64,000 nucleotides of DNA from NCBI RefSeq assembly GCF_900176205.1, contig NZ_LT859959.1, positions 1,922,001-1,986,000 on the forward strand. Direction: 5' to 3'. Position numbers and translations under genes: made by a program. A model generated the notes under the pieces. The model did not search any database. It saw nothing but the letters and a program-made list of their open reading frames with translations, and had not been told where the DNA came from. The DNA comes from Bradyrhizobium sp. ORS 285. Lineage in GTDB: Bacteria; Pseudomonadota; Alphaproteobacteria; Rhizobiales; Xanthobacteraceae. This document shows, piece by piece, positions 29,406-37,491 of this stretch (the first letter of the stretch is position 1; each line of letters opens with the position of its first letter).

Positions 29406-29476
29406 GGTTTGGCGGTCCTGGGTTGGCGATCCCCTGGCGGGGACTGGTCGGCCGAAGCGTGAATTGCGGCCGCGTT

Positions 29477-30217
29477 TTACAGCCCCGCGAAGCTCTTGGC
29501 GACCTCTTCTTGCCAGACTGTGGACACTCCGCCATCGAGGAACAGGCTCTGCCCATTGATGAACGACGCGCGCGAGCTGCACAGGAAATCGAGGGCGTCG
29601 GCGCATTCCTCGGCGGTGCCGAGCCGGCCGAGCGGGACCAGCTTCCGGTAGGTCTCCATCAGCTTGTCGTTCTGCTCGTAGAAGACGCGCGATTCCCGCT
29701 TCAGATAGGTCAGCGGCATGATGGCGTTGACGCGGATGCCGCGGCGGCCGAGCGTCGCGGCATAATGCCGGACCATCGCGTTCAGGCCGCCCTTCACGAC
29801 GTGGTACCCGACCGGCTGCGACGATCCGACGAATTCGGCATAGACCGAGCTGACCACGCCGATGGCGCGGTCGCCGTCCTCGGCAAAATGGCCGGAAAAA
29901 CCTTCGATCAGGTCGCGCGAGGCGGTCAGGCCGACTTGGATCTCGCCGGCCCAGGGATCCCCCTGGCCGCGGTAGCGCTGGCTGAGCACGACGTAGCGGA
30001 TGGGCCCCTGAGCCTCGGCAATCTCACGCCAGAGCCCGACAAAGCTCTCGCTGCGCTCGAGATCCGCCGAAAAATGCTTGAGGCCTGGCTGATCGGGAAA
30101 ATCGGCCGGCCGCTGCCGCGACACCACGCTGACGGCGCAGCCGCGCGCCAGGAATCGCTCGACGACCACGCGGCCGAGCCCGCGGGTGCCGCCGACCACC
30201 ACGGCATGATCGGTCAT
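29477..30217 (-). CDS. SDR family oxidoreductase
   Basis: A classical short-chain dehydrogenase of 246 residues. The cofactor motif is VVGGTRGLGRVVV. The catalytic Ser is in GVVSSVYAEF and the catalytic pair is YHVVK. GIRVNAIMPLTYL and the C-terminal FINGQSLFLDGG are typical of FabG-like SDRs. In this setting it may reduce a keto-sugar made by the neighbouring C-methyltransferase, but that is inference from location. Its ATG overlaps the WbuC gene stop (ATGA), so it is in one operon with the genes at 30214-31955. Confidence 0.87.
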   Translation of the reverse strand: MTDHAVVVGGTRGLGRVVVERFLARGCAVSVVSRQRPADFPDQPGLKHFSADLERSESFVGLWREIAEAQGPIRYVVLSQRYRGQGDPWAGEIQVGLTASRDLIEGFSGHFAEDGDRAIGVVSSVYAEFVGSSQPVGYHVVKGGLNAMVRHYAATLGRRGIRVNAIMPLTYLKRESRVFYEQNDKLMETYRKLVPLGRLGTAEECADALDFLCSSRASFINGQSLFLDGGVSTVWQEEVAKSFAGL

Positions 30218-30750
30218 GCCGCAGCATCCTGCAGCGCTGCGACGCGCCGGACGAGGTCGGCCTGATAGGCCGCAGCGGCGGCGGTGTCGCTGTCCTCGGG
30301 GGCGAAATCGGCGAACACGCTGGCGCCGGGGCGGAACGGTCCGTTGGTGATCTCGTGTACGACCAGGAGTTCGCTGCGGATGATCAGCGTGTGGAAAAAT
30401 GCGTTGGACATGCGGTAATAGAACGGCCGCGTCCCGCCCGGCGCCCCCAGTTCGACGACACGCGCGATCTCGCCGGAATCGTCGAACACGACGATGTCGA
30501 CCTCGCCCTCGACGATGTGGAACGCCTCGCTCTTGCCGGGATGCTTGTGCGGCCGAATGTACGAGTGCGAATCGATCGCGATGATCATCTCATGCAGCTG
30601 ATCCTCGCCGTCCGGATGCGCGTTGATCCGCGCCCGTCGCTTCGGGCTGGCCTTCACGGCGGCCTTCAGCGTGTTGATCTCGGCTTGCCCGACCGCAGCG
30701 ATCGGTCCTTCGGCCAGGAACACCTCGGGGGATTTTTGAACGAGGCTCAT
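30214..30750 (-). CDS. wbuC: WbuC family cupin metalloprotein
   Basis: A 178-residue cupin-fold protein resembling WbuC of O-antigen gene clusters. It shows NAHPDGEDQLHEMIIAI, RPHKHPGKSEAFHIVEGE and FHTLIIRSELLVVHEITNGPF. The His residues and Glu in HKH...E are the likely metal ligands. WbuC occurs widely in O-antigen loci; its biochemical role is, as far as I know, not settled, with a sugar-modifying or regulatory role proposed. Both ends overlap the neighbouring genes by four bases, indicating tight translational coupling with the SDR and the methyltransferase-like gene. Confidence 0.87.
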   Translation of the reverse strand: MSLVQKSPEVFLAEGPIAAVGQAEINTLKAAVKASPKRRARINAHPDGEDQLHEMIIAIDSHSYIRPHKHPGKSEAFHIVEGEVDIVVFDDSGEIARVVELGAPGGTRPFYYRMSNAFFHTLIIRSELLVVHEITNGPFRPGASVFADFAPEDSDTAAAAAYQADLVRRVAALQDAAA

Positions 30751-31955
30751 GGAGCGAGGTCCTTCGTGATTGCGTTGTCGAGCGCGGCGTAGATCGAGCG
30801 GAAAGCCACGCCACGCGCCGCGAGGGGAGCGAGCTTCTCGCGCACCTTGCCCTCGATATGCGGGGCGACCGCGAACAGGCAGGTGGTGATCCGCTCGTCT
30901 GCCAACAGGCGCGCGGAGCCTACCACGGGGACGCGAAAGCCCGGTGGAAAAAAGCCGGCCTTGTCGGCGTCATCATCGACGGCAAGCGCAAACATATCGG
31001 CCACGCCGAACGCGTTGGCGAACATGATGGCGTGATGCCCGATGCCGAACAGGGCGAGTCGGTCGCGGTCCGGGCCAGCAAGGGCCGCCAGCTTGGTGCG
31101 CAACTGCGTGCGGGTCGGAGCAAAATTGTCGCGATAGGCCTGGAACAGGCTGGAAGATCCAAGGGGCTGGGCCGCGGCAGGTGGAGCATCCGCGGGCGTG
31201 AGAACGGCCGCCAGGGCATCTTCAAGGGCGCCGGGGTAGCGGAGCAGAGCCAGCACGCGATAGCCGCTCACCTCGGCCAGCCGGCGCAGCGTATCCTCGA
31301 CGAAATAGCAGCTGTGCTCCTCCCACAGGAAGCAATAGTCGCGCGCTGCCAGGAACTTGCTGCTGTCTGGAACCTCGATCAGCAGCAGGGCGCCCGGATT
31401 GAGCAGGTGTTGGAGTGCCTGCAGCGCCTGCACCGGCTCGGCCGCATGTTCAACAATGTAGCGGCAGGAGACGATATCGAAGGTCCCGCGTCGCCCAACC
31501 TCGGCCGCCAGCCGCTCGGCATTGAGGTTCGCCTGCCAGGTTTCGAGGTACGGGTGGCGCCCAGGCGCGCTGGCGCCATCGAGCGCGAGCGCAGCGCTCG
31601 CAAGGCCGCGTGCTTCCAGTCTGGCCAGCAGGGGCGCCTCGAACGGACCGGTGCCCAGGACGGTGCTGGCCTGCGGCTTCAGGGACAGCAGCTCTGCTGT
31701 CAGAGCGTCAAGATGGCCTTCCGGTTCCCGGTAGCGGATCCAGGGCACCTCCGGTGTCAAGCTCGCGGGAGGCGGAACCTCGCGCAGCTGAACGAGCTGA
31801 CACGTCTCGCAGGCGACGACATCGAGGGTGATCCGAAACGCGGCACCGCTCTCGCGCGCGAACCGATTGCAGATCGGGAGTGCCCCGAGCGGGAGCGCCG
31901 GCGTCGCGATTGGCTCACTGCACAATCGGCAGCCGGATAGAGGTCGAGTAGACAT
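30747..31955 (-). CDS. C-methyltransferase-like protein with zinc domain, atypical SAM motif
   Basis: About 402 residues, built like the methyltransferase at 28140-29405. The N-terminal CRLCSEP and ACETCQLVQL supply four cysteines. A SAM-binding-like core follows, then a C-terminal domain with LFGIGHHAIMFANAF and AVDDDADKAGFFPPG. The motif I region reads TVLGTGPFEAPLL and lacks the acidic first residue and the usual GxGxG pattern, whereas the middle part (VSCRYIVEHAAEPVQAL, ALLLIEVPDSSKFL) looks normal. It may be a diverged or inactive methyltransferase. A longer start at 32033 would add 26 residues. It is the first gene of its operon. Confidence 0.78.
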   Translation of the reverse strand: MSTRPLSGCRLCSEPIATPALPLGALPICNRFARESGAAFRITLDVVACETCQLVQLREVPPPASLTPEVPWIRYREPEGHLDALTAELLSLKPQASTVLGTGPFEAPLLARLEARGLASAALALDGASAPGRHPYLETWQANLNAERLAAEVGRRGTFDIVSCRYIVEHAAEPVQALQALQHLLNPGALLLIEVPDSSKFLAARDYCFLWEEHSCYFVEDTLRRLAEVSGYRVLALLRYPGALEDALAAVLTPADAPPAAAQPLGSSSLFQAYRDNFAPTRTQLRTKLAALAGPDRDRLALFGIGHHAIMFANAFGVADMFALAVDDDADKAGFFPPGFRVPVVGSARLLADERITTCLFAVAPHIEGKVREKLAPLAARGVAFRSIYAALDNAITKDLAP

Positions 31956-32348
31956 TGGCTGGATCGCTCGATCTAGGGACACGTTCAAGTTCGCTGTTGT
32001 GTCCAGCGCGCCGGCAGCGACGGAGGTTGTCATCGCAGTGTAATCTCAATAGCAGTGTCAACGGGAGCATGACAACGTTAAATGTCGGCCGAGCCGGATC
32101 CGAGGGCCGAGTTAGCAAGCGGAATTCACGTCATGTTTCCTATTGCGCGCGGGGTCTATGAACGTTTGTCCTCTCTCGTCCTGAGTGCAACCAGCGAATC
32201 ACTGTCAAAACACCGACCGATATTCGTTCTATGCAGAAGCGGGGCATCGGATAATAGGGCGGTCTTGCATCCAATATGCTTCACACGAAGCGGGCTTTCG
32301 CGGCTATGATTCCGCGAATGATTCAACGTTGGTAAAGGGGGCACCTGC
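31956..32348. other. Divergent intergenic region with an inverted repeat
   Basis: No gene is supported in these 393 bp, which are less GC-rich than their surroundings. TTCGCGG at 32297-32303 and CCGCGAA at 32312-32318 form a seven-base inverted repeat about 30 bp before the GTG of the small membrane protein gene, a candidate operator or leader hairpin. Promoters for the leftward operon and the rightward gene must lie here, but I found no convincing consensus boxes. Confidence 0.45.
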
Positions 32349-32627
32349 GTGAAAGACATGGTACTGGTTCTAAGGTCGATCTTGCGCATGGCCTTCGTGA
32401 GCACGGTCATTTTCTGTGTTCTTCTTGCGATCGGCGCCGGCTTCTTCGGCGCGCTGCTGTCGGGAGGCATGACGTTCATCTTCATCTCGCTGGGCATCGG
32501 GCGGACCGTGCTCGAGCAACTGGCTCTTTGGTCCACCATTTTACTGATTGTTGATAGAACAGGGCTTCTGCCGATCACCGAGTGGGTGCGTGGGATCGTC
32601 ATGGTCATCAGCCGTTCGTTGACTTGA
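32349..32627 (+). CDS. Small two-helix membrane protein
   Basis: A 92-residue hypothetical protein. Two strongly hydrophobic segments (about residues 12-36, with FCVLLAIGAGFFGALLSGG, and 40-68) separate short basic ends. The GTG at 32349 is preceded by AAAGGGGG at suitable distance; an ATG three codons later is the alternative. The ribosome-binding sequence, the hydrophobic pattern and the gap it fills make it a credible gene. I recognise no family. It lies upstream of and codirectional with the TIGR04372 gene at 32740. Confidence 0.6.
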   Translation: MKDMVLVLRSILRMAFVSTVIFCVLLAIGAGFFGALLSGGMTFIFISLGIGRTVLEQLALWSTILLIVDRTGLLPITEWVRGIVMVISRSLT

Positions 32628-32739
32628 CAGCCTAATGAGCATGCCGCGTGTATGGCTGACTTGATTCTAAAAGCAGCCCATGGACCGGCATTGAGGACGA
32701 AGCGCTCGGCCACAGGCCGGGCCACAATTGGGGGAGCGG

Positions 32740-34791
32740 ATGCAGCGCTTCAAGGAGCCGTTAGTTCTGCATGGCTTAAGTCGCGGACGCGGACCCGTCG
32801 AGCTGTTGAATACCTCGAGTCATCCGCCGGCCGGGTGGACTCGTGCTAGAACCCTGTCTTTGCTGAAGCCGCAGCGATGGGAGCGCCTCCTCGTCGCCGC
32901 GGCCGTCAAGCTGCTGAAGCTGCTGCCGCCCCGGCTGGCGTTTCTGGTCCTCGCCTTTTTCGAGATCAGAGGTCTGCGCGAGCGCCGTTTGCTGGAACGC
33001 GCCTATCAGGTCCACTGCGTATCGCTGCTGGCGAAGACTCCCGGCTTGCGATTCTCAGGGCTGCTTGGGCGATGCATTCCGGCACTATCGGCTGAGCTCC
33101 TGCTACGGATCGGGGCCGACCGGGAGGCCTATGAGCTGATTGTTCAGCGCCAGCTCGCCGTCCGCTCACCAGCGCTAGCGAATATGATGGTCCGGGCGCT
33201 GTTCGAGCGCGGCGAGTTTGACAAGGCGCTCCGAATGGCCTCGCAAACCGATGTCGGGGCAGGGTCGGAGCCGGAGAGTGACCTCGCCTTCCTCAGGGGT
33301 ATGCTCGAAATCATGGCAGGCAACGAAGCCCTCGCGGTCGAGAGCATGTCGGACGCATGCCGTGGCATCTCCGACTATATGCGTCCTCACCAGAACATGG
33401 CGTCGCGACCGGCGCGCAACTATCATCCCAATCCGCTCGACTTCACCTGTGGCTCTGCCGGCAGGTTGTTCGATCTCTGCAACTTCGCCGGCCAGCGCGT
33501 GACTCATGTCGGCTATGGCGACGTCGGCGTCGGTCTGTTCGCCAGAGCGCTTGCGGCGCAGTCGGACCTGCGCGCCAAGGCGCCGCCGGCCGTTTCCGCC
33601 GAACTCAGCCACCTGTTGCACAGGCTTGGCATTCCACTCGAGGAATTGCGCGTCATTCCCGAGGAATGGACGACCCAGATCGGTCATCTCGGCATGCTGG
33701 ACATTCTGTTCCGCATGCGTGAGTTGGGGTGGTGGTCGGGAAGGCCGTTGATCGTCGTACGACCGGACGTCGTTGCGAACCGGGCATTTTTTCGGTTGTT
33801 CGAAGGATTTGCCGATATTGTCGTGATCGGACAAACCATTTCCCACGCAGTAGGTGAAGAGCTTCTGTCGCTGCAGCGCTGGTACGGCATGAACTTCAAC
33901 GTGTTCCAACTCCCGAACGGCGACATCGTGCCGTGGCAGGAAGCCGGGGCCCGCGCCGTCGTGCAATGGGAGCAGGACGGCCGGCGCCATCCGTTGCGCG
34001 ACGCATACGATCGCGTCTATGGGGCCGACCCGAAGGTGCAGGACGACTACCGGCGCATGCGCGAGGCCTGGGGGATGAAGCCGGACGACTGGTTTGTGTG
34101 CCTGCATACCCGCGACGGTTCTCATTATTCGGAGATCGATGGCACCGGCCAAACCCATCGCAACGCGCCGATCGAAACGTACTTCGATGCGATCAGCAAC
34201 ATCACCGAAAGGGGCGGCTGGGTGATCAAGCTCGGGGGCCCGAACTCGCCGCGACTTCCTCCGCGCGAGCGCGCTGTCGACTATGCACAGAGCGCATTCA
34301 GATCCGAGCTGACAGATATCTGCCTGATCCGAAATGCAAAGGCCTTCATCGGCACGACGTCGGGATTGACGAATGTCGCGATCAGCTTCGGTATTCCAAG
34401 CGCCCTCGTGAATTGCATCACGACGGACCCGCAGTTGTGGAACGGCAACGTTCGGTTTGCGCTCAAGCCCGTGCGGCTGGCGGACGGAACGATGCTGACT
34501 CAGGCGCAGCTCACCTCGTCTCCCTGGCGCTGGAGGTCGTTCGACGCAGGCGTTCTCAGCCGGAGCGGAGCGCAGCCGCTGAACAATACCTCGGACGACA
34601 TTCTCGCAGTAGTGGCGGAGGTGATCGACCTCGGGTCCGGCGCTGCAGCTGATGCTGCTTCGCAACGCCTTCATTCACGTTGGAAGAAGCAGCTTCCGCT
34701 GCCCCATTATTACGGCGCGGGCAGGATCAGCGCCCACTATCTAGAGAAATACGAGAGCGATTTCCTGGCTGCAGGCCTGTCCATGGAGTGA
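32740..34791 (+). CDS. TIGR04372-type glycosyltransferase, paralog 2
   Basis: A 683-residue protein of the same family as the one at 23146-25254. An N-terminal helical region with hydrophobic LLKLLPPRLAFLVLAFF is followed by the conserved C-terminal half. This has PEEWTTQIGHLGMLDILFRM, DWFVCLHTRDGSHY, IGTTSGLTNVAISFGIP and VNCITTD. The start at ATG 32740 lies just after GGGGAG; a TTG at 32728 is possible. It differs in sequence from the two very similar paralogs to its right, so it is an older branch. Substrate unknown. The convergent paralog ends 102 bp away. Confidence 0.8.
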   Translation: MQRFKEPLVLHGLSRGRGPVELLNTSSHPPAGWTRARTLSLLKPQRWERLLVAAAVKLLKLLPPRLAFLVLAFFEIRGLRERRLLERAYQVHCVSLLAKTPGLRFSGLLGRCIPALSAELLLRIGADREAYELIVQRQLAVRSPALANMMVRALFERGEFDKALRMASQTDVGAGSEPESDLAFLRGMLEIMAGNEALAVESMSDACRGISDYMRPHQNMASRPARNYHPNPLDFTCGSAGRLFDLCNFAGQRVTHVGYGDVGVGLFARALAAQSDLRAKAPPAVSAELSHLLHRLGIPLEELRVIPEEWTTQIGHLGMLDILFRMRELGWWSGRPLIVVRPDVVANRAFFRLFEGFADIVVIGQTISHAVGEELLSLQRWYGMNFNVFQLPNGDIVPWQEAGARAVVQWEQDGRRHPLRDAYDRVYGADPKVQDDYRRMREAWGMKPDDWFVCLHTRDGSHYSEIDGTGQTHRNAPIETYFDAISNITERGGWVIKLGGPNSPRLPPRERAVDYAQSAFRSELTDICLIRNAKAFIGTTSGLTNVAISFGIPSALVNCITTDPQLWNGNVRFALKPVRLADGTMLTQAQLTSSPWRWRSFDAGVLSRSGAQPLNNTSDDILAVVAEVIDLGSGAAADAASQRLHSRWKKQLPLPHYYGAGRISAHYLEKYESDFLAAGLSME

Positions 34792-34794
34792 CAG

Positions 34795-34817
34795 CGCCGC
34801 CTGAGGAAACGGCGGCG
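34795..34817. terminator. Candidate hairpin between convergent genes
   Basis: CGCCGCC at 34795-34801 pairs with GGCGGCG at 34811-34817 around a nine-base loop, four bases beyond the stop codon of the rightward gene. There is no T run, so it is only a weak intrinsic-terminator candidate. Its position between two convergent genes is appropriate. Confidence 0.35.
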
Positions 34818-34893
34818 GGACGACGCCGGCCGACCCTGGCGACGATGTCGCGCGAGCCCGGCTCACGATCCCGCCGGATGCGGAGCGCCGGCT

Positions 34894-37035
34894 TCAGGGC
34901 TCTCTCAGTAGGTCCTGACCATATTTCTCCAGGAAGTACCTGCTCGGTCGCGAGCTGCCGAAGAAGCCGGGCACCTGGACGTGACGTTCCCATTTGCCGT
35001 CGACTCCGGGAGCGGGGCCGCGCCGCAGCGGATCGGAGATGTCGAGCACCTCGCGCACGGTTTCGAGTATCTCATCCGAGCTGCTCTCGCTCACCGTGAG
35101 TCGGGCACGCGCCATCGATTCATGGGTCGGATAAGCCCAGCGATACTCCTCGGATGTCCATTCGCTCAGCGACAGCATCCGGCCGTCCGCATTGAATACC
35201 GGCTTCAGCGCGAAGCGCGTGTCCGTCGACCACAGCAGGCCGATTGAGCTCAACGCATTCACCATCGCGGTCGGAATGCCGAAGCTGCTGGCGACATAGG
35301 CAAAGCCAGACGTCGTGCCGATGAACATGCGTGCACGACGCATTAAGTGAATGTCCATCTCCGGGAACGCATCGTCGCTGCGGGCATAGTCCACCACGCG
35401 TTCCATCTGCGGGAACGGCGGGACCTTGCGGCCGCCCATCCGGACGACCCAGCCTCCGCATGCGGTGATGTGACGGACCGCAGCGAGATAGCTGGCGAGC
35501 GAGGCATTGCGGATGGATTCTCCTACGCCGTCGGTGTCGTTGCGTGCCTGGGCGTCGCGCACATGCAGACAGACGAACCAGTCTCCGTCTGCCATGCCCC
35601 ATCGGCGCCGGTAGTCCTGGTAGGTCAGCTCGACGCGGTTGTCGGCAAGTAGGCGGCGGTCATAGATGTCTCGCAGCGGAAATGTGCGTCGCCGGCTTTC
35701 CCACTGCTTGAGCGCGAGCGAGCCCGCATCGTTCCAGTACACCGCGCGCCCGTCCTCGAAGCGGAAGGCCTGATGGGAATCGCCGATGAACGGTGTGAGA
35801 CTGGCGAGCTCGTGCCAGACGCCGGCGCTGACGTTGTCGCCCAGGGTGAGCGTGGGACAAATATCCGAGAACAGCGACAGGAACGGCTTGTTGGCGATCC
35901 GGTCCTTGTAGGCCAGCAGCAGCGGCTGGCCCTGCCACCACTCCATCTCCCGCATCATCAGATGAACGTTGAGATGACCATTATGGCCGATCAGCGCGCT
36001 CCAGTCCGGAGACAGCAGCCTGACATCCGACAGGTCGGTATCAAGCTTTTTAAGGAGCGCCTTGAGTTCTGGGCTGGGAGCGGGAAGATGGCGGCGCAGC
36101 CACTTTTGCGTCTCTGTGAGCTTGACGTAGACCTGCGGGACGTGGAAGCCTTCGCCGCTGTGATATGTCGTCAGCAGAAGGTGGCGATAGGCATAGAACA
36201 GGTTGATCTCCGTCAGCACCTTGCGTTGTGGATGTTCGCTGGGAAAGCGTTCCCAATACTGGCCGCGGTCCTCACGGGCGGCGAGAATATCATCGTGCCG
36301 GGGGAGGCCGAGTTGCGTGGCGAGGATCTCGATCAGCTCCTTGTCGCAGAAGAAGTCGGGCACATAGCGGTCGAGCGGGGCTTCGAACGGCTCTGGATCG
36401 CCGTCGCGGCGCGCGTCGTATTGCCGTCCCTCGAAGGAGGTCTGCTCGAACCGGAAGTTCCGGTGCTCCAGCATCAGCTTGATCAGCTCCGCGAACCGGC
36501 GCAGATCCTGCGGGCGAAGCGCGTTCCATTTGATCGTATGGGCCTGCGCCAGCAACTCCATGAAGTAGCCGGACATCAGCTTCTTCGTCAGCTTGCTGAT
36601 CGCCTCCATGAATTCGTCATCGGCGCGCTCCCAATCGATCCTGGGAAACAGCTCCAGAACGCGCTTCTCCTTTTCGCACATCAGGAGGAAGAGGATCAGC
36701 TCGTTACAGTACTGATCCGAGTGGCCCCTCGCGAGCACCCATTGCATCTCCTTTTCGATGTCGGGACCGCAGAAATAGCGAAACTGCCGATCGAACTCGT
36801 TGCGATGGGCATAGCGATGAAAGATCAGCGCGAGCATGAAGGCCTGCTTGAACGTCAGCAGGGCGAAGATCAGGTCCTTCAGGGATTCCGCCCGGTCCTG
36901 CCCGGCCGCGTTCAGTAACCAGCCGATCGCCCTGGCGGCACGGCCGGCAAGGTTGGATTTCAGCCCCTGCACGAAACCACGCCTACGTGGCGAGGGATGT
37001 CCGGCTGAATTGTGATGAACGGACTCGACGGACAT
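34894..37035 (-). CDS. TIGR04372-type glycosyltransferase, paralog 3
   Basis: A 713-residue protein with an N-terminal region of unknown fold and the family C-terminal half. SPDWSALIGHNGHLNVHLMM, SLFSDICPTLTLGDNVSAG, DWFVCLHVRDAQ, RARMFIGTTSGFAYVASS and FGIPTAMVNALSS are nearly the same as in the divergent gene at 37492-39594, so these two are recent duplicates. I chose the ATG at 37035 (MSVESVHHN), preceded by TTGGAA; a GTG at 37074 would add 13 residues. No transmembrane anchor is obvious. The C-terminus ends PGFFGSSRPSRYFLEKYG, also shared with its twin. Confidence 0.82.
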   Translation of the reverse strand: MSVESVHHNSAGHPSPRRRGFVQGLKSNLAGRAARAIGWLLNAAGQDRAESLKDLIFALLTFKQAFMLALIFHRYAHRNEFDRQFRYFCGPDIEKEMQWVLARGHSDQYCNELILFLLMCEKEKRVLELFPRIDWERADDEFMEAISKLTKKLMSGYFMELLAQAHTIKWNALRPQDLRRFAELIKLMLEHRNFRFEQTSFEGRQYDARRDGDPEPFEAPLDRYVPDFFCDKELIEILATQLGLPRHDDILAAREDRGQYWERFPSEHPQRKVLTEINLFYAYRHLLLTTYHSGEGFHVPQVYVKLTETQKWLRRHLPAPSPELKALLKKLDTDLSDVRLLSPDWSALIGHNGHLNVHLMMREMEWWQGQPLLLAYKDRIANKPFLSLFSDICPTLTLGDNVSAGVWHELASLTPFIGDSHQAFRFEDGRAVYWNDAGSLALKQWESRRRTFPLRDIYDRRLLADNRVELTYQDYRRRWGMADGDWFVCLHVRDAQARNDTDGVGESIRNASLASYLAAVRHITACGGWVVRMGGRKVPPFPQMERVVDYARSDDAFPEMDIHLMRRARMFIGTTSGFAYVASSFGIPTAMVNALSSIGLLWSTDTRFALKPVFNADGRMLSLSEWTSEEYRWAYPTHESMARARLTVSESSSDEILETVREVLDISDPLRRGPAPGVDGKWERHVQVPGFFGSSRPSRYFLEKYGQDLLREP

Positions 37036-37491
37036 TTCCAAGGCCCCATGACGATATCGAAGGCACAGTGGCACTCTGCAGCCAAACCGCGCGGTGACGA
37101 AACGGGTCTGCCGCCTTTCCGCACCCGGATCGATCGCGCAGACGTTGCAGGATCATAGAGCGCGCGTGTGTCTCCCGCCAGTCTGTCGCTCGTCTTGGAC
37201 AAGGGGATGCGAGAGGGAGCGGCGCCAGGATAATGCGTGCCAGCGGCATTCCCGTGGGCGGATCTTGCGCGACTGCATCGATGCACGGCGCAATCTGACG
37301 GACTCTGGCCAAGCGAAGCAGGCGAGACCGGAGGCCTTCGTTGCCGAGATCCGAAGCATGCCATGGCCTTGCTGTTGGAGACCGAACTCGTGGGAGCGTG
37401 CGGGAGGATAATCCGCTCGATTCGGGTTGATCGGGTCGGGCCTTCACAGTAATCGTTCGTGCTGTTTCCGAGTTTACGCCGGAGGTGCGCA
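37036..37491. other. Divergent intergenic region
   Basis: These 456 bp separate two divergent TIGR04372-type genes. I see no supported gene: the short frames on either strand have no recognisable content. The region must contain both promoters. The last element before the rightward gene is a strong GGAGGT at 37481-37486. Confidence 0.5.
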
